From Sycobia sp. Sy_11 (Eukaryota > Arthropoda > Insecta > Hymenoptera > Epichrysomallidae), in contig JACCIC010000292.1 of assembly GCA_018907035.1 (NCBI GenBank), forward strand, positions 1 through 64,000: a stretch of DNA of 64,000 bases. Reading direction: 5' to 3'. The notes below the pieces were generated by a model that was not told where the DNA came from, searched no databases, and saw only the letters and a program-made list of their open reading frames with translations. Shown here in pieces: positions 20,979 through 33,031 of this stretch. The position numbers were made by a program, and so were the translations under genes. How positions within the stretch are numbered: position 1 is the stretch's first letter; the number at the start of each line of letters is the position of its first letter.

Positions 20979-22252
20979 GAGGACGAGCCGGGTAAGTGTC
21001 CCCTGTCTCGGATATTATCCTCAGTGCACAGGAAACACTCCCCACGACTCTTGCAGTCCTTGTGGGAATGACCCTCGAGGCCGCATCGCCAACAGCAGCT
21101 TCGTCTGTCCAGTCCTTTACAGTCTTTCCGTACATGACCGAACCCGAGCCATCTATAGCATCGCGAGACGCGTATCCTTGCTCTTATTCTTGATACAACC
21201 CACCCGATTTTAATACGCCCTTTCCTTAAGAGGTCGGTAGCCTCTTTTACGTCAAAATCGCAGACCGCCATTCTCTGTCCTCGACTGTTAACGTCGAAAA
21301 CATGGGGCCGACGGTCTGCAGTCCGTCCCGTTTCCCGATTTAACGCGTTCGCGATGTCCTCGTTGGTCGTGACACAGTCCAAGTCTAGGAATTCCAGTGT
21401 CACCCTGGAGGTCAAATCTTTTACGCGTCCAGTCTCTCCTACAGCGTCTTGAAGAACCTGTCGGAAGTCCGTCTCGTTGTTCTGTCTGGAGAGTTGTAAA
21501 AGTACCGTACCGTCTTTTGTCTTTCTTATTGTTCTGACTTGAGTATTACACTTGTCAGGGTCCACCTTTTGCCGTATTGTACGTACCACGTCGACGTACG
21601 TCTGTCCCTCAGCCGGCTTGATCATGATCGCTCCTCCCCTGCCTTTGAGGTTAGGGCGATCAGACCCGCGACCTTGGACTCTCGCTTTTGGCTGCTCTTT
21701 TGTTGGTTTGTTGTCCGTCTCGGTCGTTTTCGGTTTTTTATGTTTTGAGACCACCTTCGCCCATGTTTCGGTCTCGATCGTCCGCTGTTGTGCGGCCGCC
21801 TGCTCCGGAGTAGGGGTCTGACGGTCTCTTTTCCATTTCTGAGGAGTTGCCTCCTCACATTCACTCCGTCCTTTATCTTTCTGTTTTTGTCAGAGCAGTC
21901 TCATTCGCTTCAGTTCATACTGTCCGATTTCCACTGCTTCATTCATCTCACTCAAACCGTTTTTTATTATTTGACTTACATTTTTTTGTATGCAAGTCCT
22001 TTCCATCATTTTACTTAGGACTCTGTTTATTGTGTAAAATTGCTCCTGCAATTTACACTCAGCAGCTTCCCAAGTTGCCGGCGATTTATAAACATTAGCA
22101 CTTTCATTCATACTGCTACCTGTAGCATTTTCTGTCACACCAGCCAGGTTGCCTACTGGTGTGATAGGAGAGCCGGGAAGCTCCATTGACTCTACTGAGT
22201 CGCTTGCAGGCGGCACTCGAGAGCCTGCTATAATTTTTTTATTACCTTTCAT
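20921..22252 (-). pseudogene. R1-clade LINE ORF1 (Gag-like), one premature stop
   Basis: Frame from the ATG at 22252 to the TGA at 20921, 443 codons. A single in-frame TGA at 21890-21892 splits it into a 120-codon N-terminal piece and a 322-residue remainder. The C-terminal part has a run of zinc knuckles: CYRWLGFGHVRKDC (second Cys replaced by Trp), CWRCGLEGHSHKDC and CFLCTEDNIRDRGHLPGSSSC. ORF1 proteins of this clade bind the element RNA. The downstream ATG at 21754 keeps the frame and the knuckles, so a shortened protein is conceivable. Confidence 0.85.
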
Positions 22253-22689
22253 GATTGTATTGTTAATTTGTGTTAAATGTTTTATCTTGGGATGGTCAGG
22301 AGGATCACTTGTTGGAGATGACGGTTCAGCGTCCTGAATCTCCCCAATACTGAAGCCCTCCTACATTCCGGTGGCCTCGGCTGTTCCTCCCCCACGACTC
22401 GCAGCAGGGTCCCATCCGTACGCCATACGGCACTACTACGAGAAGCGAGATTTGACGTCTGACGACGTCTTACCACTGTGTGGGGCAGCCTCCCATGTTG
22501 GCTAGACTGGGTTCGGGCCCCCTACTTGTGGCGGCCCAGGAGTGCCATCTGGTTTTACAACTGTACCCTCCAGAAGGGGAACGCACATAAGCATGAAGTG
22601 ATTCCCTCACAGCTAATCCCACCAATCAACAAGTAATCACTGCATCCGCAAGATCTTACCGTCGCTCAAACTGGTCACATTCATACGTG

Positions 22690-22800
22690 AGAGATGCCCG
22701 TTTATAGGGCCTCTCATTCATTCATAACCCGCCTGGAAGTTACCCGTTTATAGGGTCTCCATCTCCACCATTCGTGGGAAACTCGTTTATAAAGTTCCCG
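22690..22800 (-). repeat. three repeats in the LINE 5' UTR
   Basis: CCCGTTTATAGGGCC (22697), ACCCGTTTATAGGGTCTCC (22742) and ACTCGTTTATAAAGTTCCC (22781) are spaced 39-46 bp apart. On the element strand they read as (G)GG(A)CCCTATAAACGGG. They could be internal-promoter or structural elements of the 5' UTR; the function is unknown. Confidence 0.6.
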
Positions 22801-23015
22801 ATATACTCCCCAGTCCGGGTACGGTTATCTTACAGATATGTAGGTGTGTGAATGATGAGTGGGTGTGTAGACGGGCGAATACCACTATTTTCGCTCGAAG
22901 TTCTTGTCCACGGCCACTTATTCGTCACTCTTAGAAGTGCTTATTTCGTGACTGACCGCGAGTGGTCGTTCCCCTATCCACAACCCCGGGGACGCGTGTG
23001 GTAGCTGAACTCAAG

Positions 23016-23038
23016 GCCCCACATTATTATTATTATTA

Positions 23039-23115
<77 letters not shown>

Positions 23116-23370
23116 GTTAATATTATTGCCTGGAAAAGTGGTCCAAGGTTTGCAATTTTTGCGAGACCATCCTGGACCACAAACGAAGGATGGAAGAAGG
23201 CGTGTAAATCCGCAAGGGTGAATAGGTGTACATAAACCAATATTTGTACGCAGTAAACCGACTGCCATACGAATTATAACTGTAAAAATTAGAACTAATA
23301 TTAATTATTATTATTAATATTATTATTATTATCATTATTAGTGATATTATTATTGTTAATATTATTATAA
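23016..23370. repeat. (ATT)n tracts around a 150-bp repeat segment
   Basis: A long (ATT)n tract (about 23020-23120) is followed by a ~150-bp segment (TGGAAAAGTGGTCCAAGG... to ...AACTGTAAAAATTAGAAC) and a second ATT-rich tract to 23370. The last 80 bp of that segment is shared with 17545-17640. The Asn- or Ile-rich frames across it are microsatellite artefacts. Confidence 0.85.
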
Positions 23371-23379
23371 ATCGGCGTT

Positions 23380-24300
23380 CGAATTCAGACGAGAGGCGGC
23401 GATAATAACCGACAATTTAATTTTAAAAGGGCCTGCAAAAGGCAAAATTAGGGAGTTCGTCCAGTGAGCCGGCTGACCCGAAGTCATGTCACTTGAACTA
23501 CTCCCGGAGCTATAAGCTATCCAGAACTCAGAAATTCCTGCCTAAAATATCCTTTCGAAATTATTAGCTTGATTTCTGTTGCGAGGCGCTACTCAAAAGA
23601 CCAGCGGATTTAAGCTCGTTTTTCTTTTAACCTAGATGAAATTCTATCTGTCACGTTTAATTTCCCCGCGTGGAAATCAGCATCGGGTATCTGTGCGGTA
23701 AATAGCACCGGATTAAATAAACGTAGCGGAAACTAGCGCGAACCTAGAACCTATTATATATATATATATATAATCTCGAGCGGGATAGGAACGTTATAAC
23801 ATAAAAGAAATATTACGAACTTATAATGAGATAGATCGCATTCATCCTTGCCACCTCGGGTTTTCCGCCCGTCAGGCTGCGCAAGAGTTTGAGCTGCGAA
23901 AATTTGACTCCGAGTCAAGAGGAATGAAGTTTATAAAAGACACTGTATAAGAGCACGCATTATTATTGTTCTCTAGTCTCTGCTCAGGTCAATATCATTT
24001 ATAATCTATTACTTTAATTTTTTGTTATATAAAGTTTTATTTAAGTTGATAGTTATTGATTTTATTTAATTAAATTGAACATCCCAGTCTATTTTTTGTT
24101 ACACATGGAATTGACTGAGAAGTATAATTAGGATAACATTTAATTTATATAAATACAGTACATTATTGATAAATATATTACATCATAAATGTATTACAAG
24201 AGATAAATTTTCAAATGATAAAGAACTCAAATGAACGATACTTTTATGCTTTTGTATAAAGTAATGTTAAAGAGATTTACAATACACTGCTTTTTATGTA
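23380..24300. other. spacer, no gene recognised
   Basis: A moderately GC-richer part at 23380-23960 (GAGAGGCGGCGATAATAACCG...) grades into AT-rich DNA. No frame with domain content and no matching repeat was found elsewhere in the window. Confidence 0.35.
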
Positions 24301-24309
24301 GGCGCGCAT

Positions 24310-24490
24310 TAATTTAATGAAAGTAAGATGATTGTTAGCACAAATGATAGCTTATGTCCCTCCGAAGATAACATAGAATATAAATTTTGAATATCAAAGC
24401 AATCGGTTAAGTAGTGTTTTGATTATCGTGTACAAACGTAAATAGATGTTGTTTTTATAAATAAGTATGATATGGTATGATATGATATGA
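24310..24490 (-). mobile_element. Helitron-like family fragment, copy 3
   Basis: On the minus strand it carries TTTGTACACGATAATCAAAACACTACT, then the CTTCGGAGGGACATAAGCTAT and ATCATCTTACTTTCATTAA blocks found in copies 1 and 2. It also shares the adjacent CATATCATACCATATCAT simple-sequence head with copy 2. Confidence 0.65.
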
Positions 24491-24499
24491 TTATAATAT

Positions 24500-25377
24500 A
24501 TCATTTTATTACACGTAATCCTATATGAATATCCTGATGAAATTGTATTATTTTCTGTGACAGGTAAGCATTTGAATTATTCAACAGGCGAAAAATTCAG
24601 AATTGCAATTATCAGTAAGTTATATACATAAAAAAATTTATGAAATCAAATATCAAATAATAAATATTGCATTTCACTTGGAATACGATTGTTTCGTTAA
24701 AGATCCTTGTCTCGTATGGATGTCCGTAGCAGTATTAAAAGTGTCAAATTAGCATCCTATTTTTCGCACAATTATTCTGTAATCTAACTATGCGTTTCCA
24801 CATTTCCAATCTGTGTGATATTCTGAGACGGATCAAGTTATGATGGTTCATGTCTTCACTAATTGTCGTGAATACCGTTTGTGTAATTCGATTAGCAAAC
24901 TGTGAATTATTTTTACTCGCATGCTACCTAATTCTTTTAATATTTTTTTATTTTTTATGAAAAATACCTTGGACAAATATTAAAGAAAGTTAATGTTTGT
25001 TAAAAAGTTTTTCAAACAAAAATTTTAATGTTTTAAAAATAATATTTACTTTTTGTAAGTTGGGTTACAGATTTTATTTAAGATTGGGTACAGAAATTTT
25101 GTTAAAACTGTTCAAATACAGTGCGGGCAATCGAATTAGTCAGATAATATGTTTATATAACATTTAATGAATAAATATCTGAATATTAAGAAAGCGTGTA
25201 TAAATAAATAAATGAAAAAATTAATAAGTAAATTAATTAATTAATCAAAATACACATAGGCACACTCACATCGTATATATATATATATATATATATATAT
25301 ACTAGTATTTCCCGTTTCGTTTTCGTTCGAGATTGTAACGTAACCAACCATCAAATAGTTAAATACTCCATGTATAG

Positions 25378-25424
<47 letters not shown>

Positions 25425-25610
25425 GATGCGACGATTTCGATGCAAAAAAAAATTTAATTATTTAATTTTAAATTTGATTTTTCCCAATTATTCGCGCACA
25501 CACAAAAAAAATAGATTTACTCTTCACTCTCTTACCTCAATTCTTTAGAGGGGGTTCCGCCAGCGTGAAAAAAAAGAAAGGGATTTCGGGAAAGGCGAGG
25601 AAAAAAGGTT
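24500..25610. other. AT-rich spacer with two TA microsatellites
   Basis: Nothing gene-like is seen. (TA)n tracts lie at about 25275-25301 and 25380-25421. Confidence 0.5.
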
Positions 25611-25689
25611 AATTTTCTCGCGATGCGACGATTCTTTCTGCTATACGGAATTTATTCAAATAAAAATTTAGTCAACCACTACAGTTTGC

Positions 25690-26430
25690 ATATCATACAC
25701 TCTCCTGACTGTGCGCCTATTTCACTCCTGGTCCGCGTAGCCGCTGCGCTCCATCCACGATCCGCCACCCCGGCACACTCATCGAACCTGGGGAATTATG
25801 TACGGGGAAAGGGGAGGGAAGGGAGTAGGTTCCGGCTGTCGCGTTCGCGCGGAGATCCGCTGACGGTCGGGGCTCGCTCTCACCGTGGGGGTTACTCACG
25901 CTGCGATGGTCGGAGATCCTCGGCAGTCACGTGGCCCCCTTACTCGATTCTTCTTCCTTTTCCTTCCTTTCCTCCAACTCTTCCTGTCCCCACTCAGCGA
26001 CTCTCTACCCTGCTGTCCTCTTGGATCCTCCTGCTGTCGTCTTCTCTCTCTCTCTCTCTCTCCAGCTCACTCTTCCGCACTCACGACACCCGTACTGCTT
26101 CCGACCTCGCTCTCCGTCTCGCTGCCTCTCCTTACTCCAACCATCCACTCCCAGAAACTCACTTTCTCCGTTCCTTTCTCAATTTCCTCCGCTGCCCTTT
26201 CCTTTGTATCGCTTCTCTCTCCGTCCTGCACAACTCTTGCCACCTCTCGTCGTCTGTATCTGCTCCCCTTTTCGATGACTTGCTTGCTCGGTAGCCGACA
26301 GCGGAGTCCCGCGCATCTGGCTGCTCACAGGGAAGAAGGATGGGCTAAAGGGGTGGGAGGGAAGGCACGGCGGCGGCCGATGACGGCCGACCGCGCTCGT
26401 GACGCGCCGAACACGGCCCTCGCGCGTAAC
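25690..26430. other. GC- and CT-rich island, unidentified
   Basis: Abrupt GC-rich, pyrimidine-rich segment in AT-rich surroundings. A 223-codon plus-strand frame from 25623 is Ser/Leu/Pro-rich low-complexity sequence that mirrors the CT bias, and an overlapping second frame is equally long, so neither is called a gene. It could be an LTR or promoter region of an unrecognised element on the minus strand, or a host CpG island. Confidence 0.35.
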
Positions 26431-26439
26431 AATGATAAT

Positions 26440-27240
26440 AATTTTCGGCCTAAAGTTAACAATAGTTCACTAACTTGTAAAAACCTATAGAAGGCCTATA
26501 CCAAGACAAATAAAAATTTTTCTTTTAGATAAACCAAGTTCGGATGAAATAAAATATCAATTTAAAATTTAATGTCAATAAAAAAAATTTTGAGATAATA
26601 AAAATGTTAAATACAAGGTTCTCGTATTATTCAGTAAAAAAAATTTTTATTCAACTTCAGAAAGATTAATAGTGTTTGAATTTCTCTTGATATTTTTCCT
26701 CTTGACAGCACAAGTATGATACCAATTATGTCAATTTTATATAACTCAAGCATTTCAATTTATGTGAATATCGCTTTTATTCATATCTTACGTATATAGA
26801 TAGGGCTACTGCTCTCCGCTATTATGTTCATTTAAGATTCAAAAAATTCAAGTTCAAAAGTCCGTAGCACAGAGATTTCCTAGAAGTGAACCGAAGGTGC
26901 ATCAGTGTGAATTCAAAATAATATTGCAAACGTAATCATGGATTTAGAAATAAATTCGTTCTTCGATTAACAATAAGTTTAATGAATTACTGTAAATAAT
27001 TGCTGTTACTTATGATTATGACTTGTGATGGTTTAGTTACTGGTGATAGGATAAAATTCGAATGATGGAGTAACTTCGATATGATTGTGAAAAAGAAAAT
27101 TTATTTATCAAGTTGTCATATCTTAGTTACATACTGTGGGATGATTTAATTAGTTCATGTACTATTTTAGGATAACTAGATACTTTGATTTTTTTTTCTA
27201 TCTATTATTTCCTTTCGTTCTTCGTGAGTGCATATCAGCA
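26440..27240. other. AT-rich spacer
   Basis: No coding potential or recognisable repeat. Confidence 0.4.
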
Positions 27241-27510
27241 CTCGTTCTTGCCGTGATGTAGGTTAGGCCTCCTCGCCGTTCCATCAGCCGACGGTTATGC
27301 GCCACTCGTGGCGCGGGGAGGTAAGGGGAAGAGACCGTGTCGAGCTCAAGGCACGACGGCGCGCGCGAGCGCCTTAAGGTTTTCTTGTCCGCGGGATGGC
27401 GCGCGCGTCATGGTTTTCTGGACAAGTCGGCGCGGGCGCCTTGTGACTCTTGTCACAATATATACCACTACTAACATTTTGAGGATATTTAATTGAAAAT
27501 TCGGAAATTT

Positions 27511-27544
<34 letters not shown>

Positions 27545-28080
27545 AACCGTATAACTTAATACAGGTTACCGCTTACCTACGTACTACTTATAGGTGCATG
27601 CCGACTGCGCTGAACCAACCTGAAACGAGCAAACACCGGAACGGGATTCGGAAATGAACACGGCTCTAATTTATGTGTGAATCGAACAAAACAGTTATTT
27701 ACTCGTTTACGTTTCGCAGCAATGATTACAATTTCAGACAACGACTATCGTAGTTACATAAACAATATAAATATAGAACGCGCGACGATAACATGCTAAC
27801 TCGGGAGTGGATTCCGCGAGTGTGGGGGAATATCAGCGGCAGGGAGTGGAAAAGGAAGAAAGACGCGATACGCACAACCTATACTACGGGAAAGCGGAGC
27901 GACCGTACAGGCATGGCGCGTTTAGTCCCGGGGACGCGCACTGTTTTACTTATAATAAATCATAACACTACTTGCCGGGACGCAGCTCCACTATATCTTC
28001 CACTCGTGCCGAACTTCTTTCCTTTGGCCTCTCTTTTCTTCCTTCCTTCCTTTTTCTCTCTCTTTCTCTTTCAATGTTTT
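27240..28080. other. GC-richer unassigned sequence containing the copia target site
   Basis: GC-rich patches at 27260-27450 (with CGGCGCGCGCGAGCGCC) and 27600-27950, split by a (TA)n tract at 27512-27541. Short plus-strand frames (62 and 97 codons) show no domains. The right edge, ending CAATGTTTT, is the left flank of the copia insertion. Confidence 0.35.
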
Positions 28081-28490
28081 TATTGAATATTTAATTCAAT
28101 CAAATAAATATAAAACAGATTTATCAGTGTAAGTTTATTTAAGTTTAAATTAACAATATTTAATACAGTACAAAAGAAAACAAATCTTAAAAATTGGAGC
28201 AACTCGCTCAAGGCTAATACAATGCTCACACGTTCGCTTCGATACATCAACTAACTAAGGCAGAAATGCGCGCTGCTTTTCAGTTACTCAAAAAGTATGC
28301 AGGTTTATACCTGTTCGGCATTATAGGTTCACACGAGCATAGTACAAGAACCAACACACAGGAAAATTCTCCATTTATACCGAAATCCTAATGTGCTTGA
28401 GACTGATGCGCAGTCTGGGTTTTTCTTAGTCCTTAATTACATTTAAAGTACACTATAGTGGTATATACAAATACCGCTATACATTCAACA
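28081..28490 (-). repeat. copia 3' LTR
   Basis: 410 bp. On the element strand it starts TGTTGAATG and ends ATTCAATA, a short imperfect terminal inverted repeat. It differs from the 5' LTR at six single bases that I counted. Confidence 0.95.
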
Positions 28491-28497
28491 CTCCCAC

Positions 28498-31400
28498 TTA
28501 ATTTGAATGCTGACGAATATTAATTTGATCACGCAATAAACAAAATTGTTGTTTTGCAATCGGCTTTGTGAACAAATCGGCTAGCTGTTTTTCGGATTTT
28601 ACATATTTAACATCGATTTCCCTTTTATCAACCATATCGCGGACAAAATGATACTGGACATCAATATATTTCGATCGCTTGTGAAATTCCGGATTTTTTT
28701 GCTAATCTAATTGCAGACTGATTATCTACATAAATCGGAATACTATTACAAAAAATATTGAGCTCGTGTAGCATTCGTCGAAGCCAAACCGCTTCTTTTG
28801 CCCCATTTGCAAGGGCAATGTACTCTGCTTCAGCAGTTGATAGCGAAACAGCAGTTTGTCTGCGACTACACCACGATATCGGTCCGTTATTAAACAGAAA
28901 TACAAAACCATTCCTCGATTTTCGCGTTTCTAAACACCCAGCGTAATCCGCATCTGTGAAACCTACTAAATCATTATTTCTCCCACTGTTTCCGAATGTG
29001 ATGCCGTGATTACGCGTACCTATTAAATACCTTATTATTTTCTTTACTGCCTGCCAATGATCAAGGCCGAAAGAATTTACGAATTGGCTCGCGTAGTTTA
29101 CAGCATACTCTATATCTGGGCGACATACACGCGCGGTAAATAAAAGGGAACCTATTGCCTCGCGATAAGGTATGCGTTCATTAGTATCAGATGCATTATT
29201 CCTTTTTTTATTAAAATATAGACCTGGTTCAGCAGGCACACTCGAGAAATTCGCATCTTTCATACAAAAATTTTCTATAATTTTGTCAACATAACTACAT
29301 TGTGTTATAGTTAACTCGCGTTTCTCGCGATCTCGGTGAATTTCCATACCAACAAAGTTATTTGCTTTATCGACGGTTATATTAAAACTACTTCTTAAGT
29401 AAATTAACACGCAATCAATCGCTTTTTGATTTTCACATAATAATAAACCGTCATCCACATACAGCGCTAAGTATACCTTAAAGCTATTCACTTCACCAAG
29501 AAACACACACTTATCACTGTTAAGGCTGCTAAAGTTGAAATTCTGCAAGAAGCTGACGAATTTTGCATTCCAGCAACGTGGTGATTGCTTCAAACCATAT
29601 AAGCTCCGTCGTAGCTTGCAGACTTTATTTTCATTTTCACTATTGATGTAGCCCTCTGGAATCTTCATATATATTTCTTCCTCTAGATCTCCATAGAGAA
29701 AGGCCGTTTTAACGTCAAATTTGGCGATTTCAAGATCGTCTTTTGCTGCTATTGCTAAAAGCATACGAATTGACTCGTATCGAACAACTGGCGCAAAAGT
29801 TTCAAAAAAATCGACTCCTTCTCGTTGAGTAAATCCTTTTGCCACAAGCCGTGCTTTATAGCGCACCTTATTATCAAGTGAGTTTTTCTTAATAGTGAAC
29901 ACCCACCTGCATCCGATCGTGCGTTTATTTGGTGGCAAATTAACTAGGCTCCAAGTTTGATTTTCTTCCAGCGCCTGCATTTCTTCATGAATTGCCTGTT
30001 GCCATTTGTGCCTTTCAGTGCTGGATATAGCGCTCCTATACGATATTGGCACTGTGTCTGCCATAAGAGCTATAGGTATTCCATACCGATCCGGCGGCTG
30101 CAATGTTGTTCGATCACGTAAGTTCATACGTGGAGGCTCTTCTTCATTTGTTGCTTGTGATGGTGGCTCTGTTTGTTCTTCTAGTTCTTCAATTATTGAG
30201 ACTTCTTCTTCACTATTTATCTCATCCTCTTCAGGCACTTTATAATTGAAAAAAACATTGTTTTCTTTTTTTTTATTTTTCAAGTTTTGTTCAATCATAC
30301 GTTCATCGAAATCAACCTCGCTGCTAATGTAAATTTTACGAGTTGCCTCATCCCATAGTCTGTATTTCGACGACTCGCCATCATAACCGACAAATCTCAT
30401 TTTCTTGCTCTTAGCATCGAATTTCGTCCGTTTTTCCTTGGGTTTATTTAAATATGCCACTGAGCCAAATACGCGTAAATGATTTATTTTAGGAGTACGG
30501 CAAAGCATTTTCTCCAACGGTGTTTTATTTTCCCCTTGTTGCAGCACAACACGATTTAACAGGTAACAAGCACTGTTGATTGCTTCAGGCCATAAAGCTA
30601 CCTCGATTCCACTGCTAATGAGCATCGTCCTTGCACTCTCTGTAATTGTGCGAATTTCACGCTCAGCACGGCCATTCTGCTCATGTACATATGGCGATGA
30701 AAATTCTTGTATTATGCCAGAATTTTTCGCATGCTGACGAAATTGTTCACACGTGTATTCAGTTCCGTTGTCCGACCGTAACACCTTTATATGGTTTCCT
30801 GTTTGCGTATGCACGAAGTTCTGAAAATCTTTGAATCGTTCAAAAACTTCTGACTTGTGCCTCAAAAAATAAATCTTTCTGTAGCTGGTACACTCGTCCT
30901 TGAACAAAACGAAATATCGGGAACCACCAACAGATTCAATGTTCATCGGACCACAAACATCAGTATTTATTTTTTCACCTGGTTTGAAGCAACATTTCTC
31001 AATTTTTAGTGCTGGATGTGATTTTCGCGTTTGCTTACCCATTATGCAAGATTCACAGAGAAAATCATTTACAAATTTTGGAACTAATCGCGTATCACAC
31101 ACTTTGATCGTATGCAGCACAGCATGTATATTCGTATGTCCAAAACGTTCATGCCATAACTGGAGTGCACTTTTTTCAACACGCTTTTTGGTTTCCACAC
31201 TATTACAATTTTCTTGCACTTTCACTGTAAAAAGCATTTTGAAAAGACGGCCGTAACGCACTCCGACGGATGAAAGTTTTCCGTTGCTATCGCGAACTTC
31301 GCATTTATTTTCATATGCGTGAAATGAAAATTTTTTGTCATTTATTGCACCAATCGAGAATAAGTTTCGTTTGAGGTCCGGTACTAACAGGACATTTTGC

Positions 31401-32545
31401 AGCTCACGCTCTTGCTTTCTTCCATTTATTTCTTCAATGATTTTAATTGTGCCTACGCCAACTGCAGGCAAAACTTTATCATTAGCGATTCTGACACTTC
31501 CTATTTCATTTATCGGCTGTAGATAACTGAAAAATTCTCTTCTAGAAGTCATGTGCATACTCGCACCGGAATCTGCAAGCCAAACATCCTCGTCCTTTTC
31601 TGATGTATTAGAATAAAATGCAGACACATCACAGCAATAAGCCGATGCTACATACGTTGATGCACGTGTTGATTCTTCGGTGACGTATCTACTATCAGAT
31701 TTTCGCGGACATTCGCGCACCCAATGGCCTTTCTCTTTGCAAAAAGCACATTTTGTCCGCTTTTTGAGATCACTAATTTTCTTCTTATTTTGATCTACTT
31801 TTGTTTTTCGTTCTTTTTCTTTGATGCGAAAATCAGTAGACTTCTTAAAATTAAGTGCCTGTATTTCAAGAGCTAGGGATGATATATCCTCCTCAGCTTC
31901 AGTCAGACGCTTATCTTCTCGCACGAGCCTCGCTATGAGCCAATCAATTTTTCTTTCTGCTTTCGGCGTACTATCCCACGCCATGCGAAAAGTCGAGAAT
32001 TTCCTAGGTAGACAATTTAGCAGCTTAGCTTCGACTGCTTCGTCCGTCGGTCTTTGTCCTGCATTTGATAGCTTCCTGTAAATACTCTCAAATTGCTCGA
32101 TTTGTAAAGAGACAGACTGTCCATCAATAATGCGAAAGGCATAAAATTGCTGGCACGCATGTTGACATGCTTCTTCGTCCGCATCACCATACAAATACTT
32201 CAGCTTATCCCATAGCTGCTGGGGAGTTGTACAATTTATCAGGTGTATATGTAATCCTTTATCCACGGAGCTGAGGATTGCTAGAGTTGTTTGTGACCTG
32301 GCCTTCTTCCAGGTTTTCCAATCTTTCTCACTAACGTCGCGATTCGGCTCAGCTTCACTGCCGTCGATATGGCCAGTTAAATCTTTAGCTTCTAAAATAA
32401 CTGTTATGCCATACTTCCATAAGCTGTAGTTCGTTCCATCGAGTTTGGTTATGTCCAAAGTTTCACAATTCGCCATGATTAAAGAAACTGCTACTAGCAC
32501 AAGATGCAAATACAAACAAAAACTACACGACGCGGTTGTTCTCAA
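28498..32545 (-). pseudogene. copia Gag-Pol polyprotein with one C-terminal frameshift
   Basis: Open for 1294 codons (32545-28661). The likely start is the ATG at 32476 (MANCETLDITKLDGTNYSLW), since the preceding 23 residues look like leader read-through. Domains in order are a UBN2-type Gag, CCHC knuckle (CAFCKEKGHWVRECP), protease (WLADSGASMHM), GAG-pre-integrase zinc region (HERFGH...CESC), integrase acids in INTDVCGP, RSDNGTEY and NGRAERE, RT (YVDD near residue 1025) and RNase H (GFTDADYAG, STAEAEYIAL). At a T7 run (28694-28700; A7 on the coding strand) one extra base shifts the frame. In the next frame about 65 further codons continue copia C-terminal sequence (VDKREIDVKYV, ADLFTKPIAKQQ) to a TAA at 28498, touching the polypurine tract. 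Confidence 0.93.
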
Positions 32546-32605
32546 AAATGCAAAACGTTGCTAAAATGTCCTCTCACAAACTAATACACTAATACAGCAT
32601 TAACA

Positions 32606-32621
32606 CACTGGGCCCATAACC
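32606..32621 (-). promoter_or_regulatory. copia primer-binding site
   Basis: Directly next to the 5' LTR the minus strand reads GGTTATGGGCCCAG. This is the classic copia site, known to pair with the anticodon-loop end of a cleaved initiator tRNA-Met. Confidence 0.85.
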
Positions 32622-33031
32622 TATTGAATATTTAATTCAATCAAATAAATATAAAACAGATTTATCAGTGTAAGTTTATTTAAGTTTAAATTAACAATAT
32701 TTAATACAGTACAAAAGAAAACAAATCTTAAAAATTGGAGCAACTCGCTCAAGGCTACTACAATGCTTACACGTTCGCTTCGATACATCAACTAACTAAG
32801 GCAGAAATGCGCGCTGCTTTTCAGTTACTCAAAAAGTATGCAGGTTTATATCTGTTCGGCATTATAGGTTCACACGAGCATAGTACAGGAACCAACACAC
32901 AGGAAAATTGTCCATTTATACCGAAATCCTAATGTGCTTGAGACTGATGCGCAGTCTGGGTTTTTCTTAGTCCTTAATTACATTTAAATTACACTATAGT
33001 GGTATATACAAATACCGCTATACATTCAACA
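32622..33031 (-). repeat. copia 5' LTR
   Basis: 410 bp, aligned without gaps to 28081-28490. Transcription of the element should start here, reading leftward. Confidence 0.95.

Larger units (their letters stand above)
17655..23015 (-). mobile_element. R1-clade non-LTR retrotransposon, nearly full length
   Basis: Minus-strand LINE with a 5' UTR (23015-22253), ORF1 (22252-20921), ORF2 (20924-17943) and a 3' UTR to 17655 ending in an A run and (AAT)n. The GC-rich coding region contrasts with the surrounding AT-rich DNA. Both ends adjoin (ATT)n microsatellite, suggesting microsatellite-targeted insertion. ORF2 is open throughout; ORF1 has one stop. This is the best preserved LINE in the window. 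Confidence 0.9.
28081..33031 (-). mobile_element. Ty1/copia LTR retrotransposon, nearly intact
   Basis: Two 410-bp LTRs flank one long Gag-Pol frame on the minus strand. The right (5') LTR is followed by a GGTTATGGGCCCAG primer-binding site. The left (3') LTR is preceded by a purine-rich AAGTGGGAG tract. Flanking bases are GTTTT on the left and CTTTT on the right, a 5-bp target duplication with one mismatch. I count six differences between the LTRs (about 1.5 %), so insertion is fairly recent. One frameshift near the C-terminus is the only defect I see. Confidence 0.95.

Noticed and set aside
22974..23335. Poly-Ile and poly-Asn ORFs
   Set aside because: Frames through (ATT)n, not genes.
25623..26294. 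223-codon plus-strand ORF
   Set aside because: Ser/Leu/Pro low-complexity translation of CT-rich DNA; an overlapping frame at 25885-26490 is just as long and neither shows a domain.
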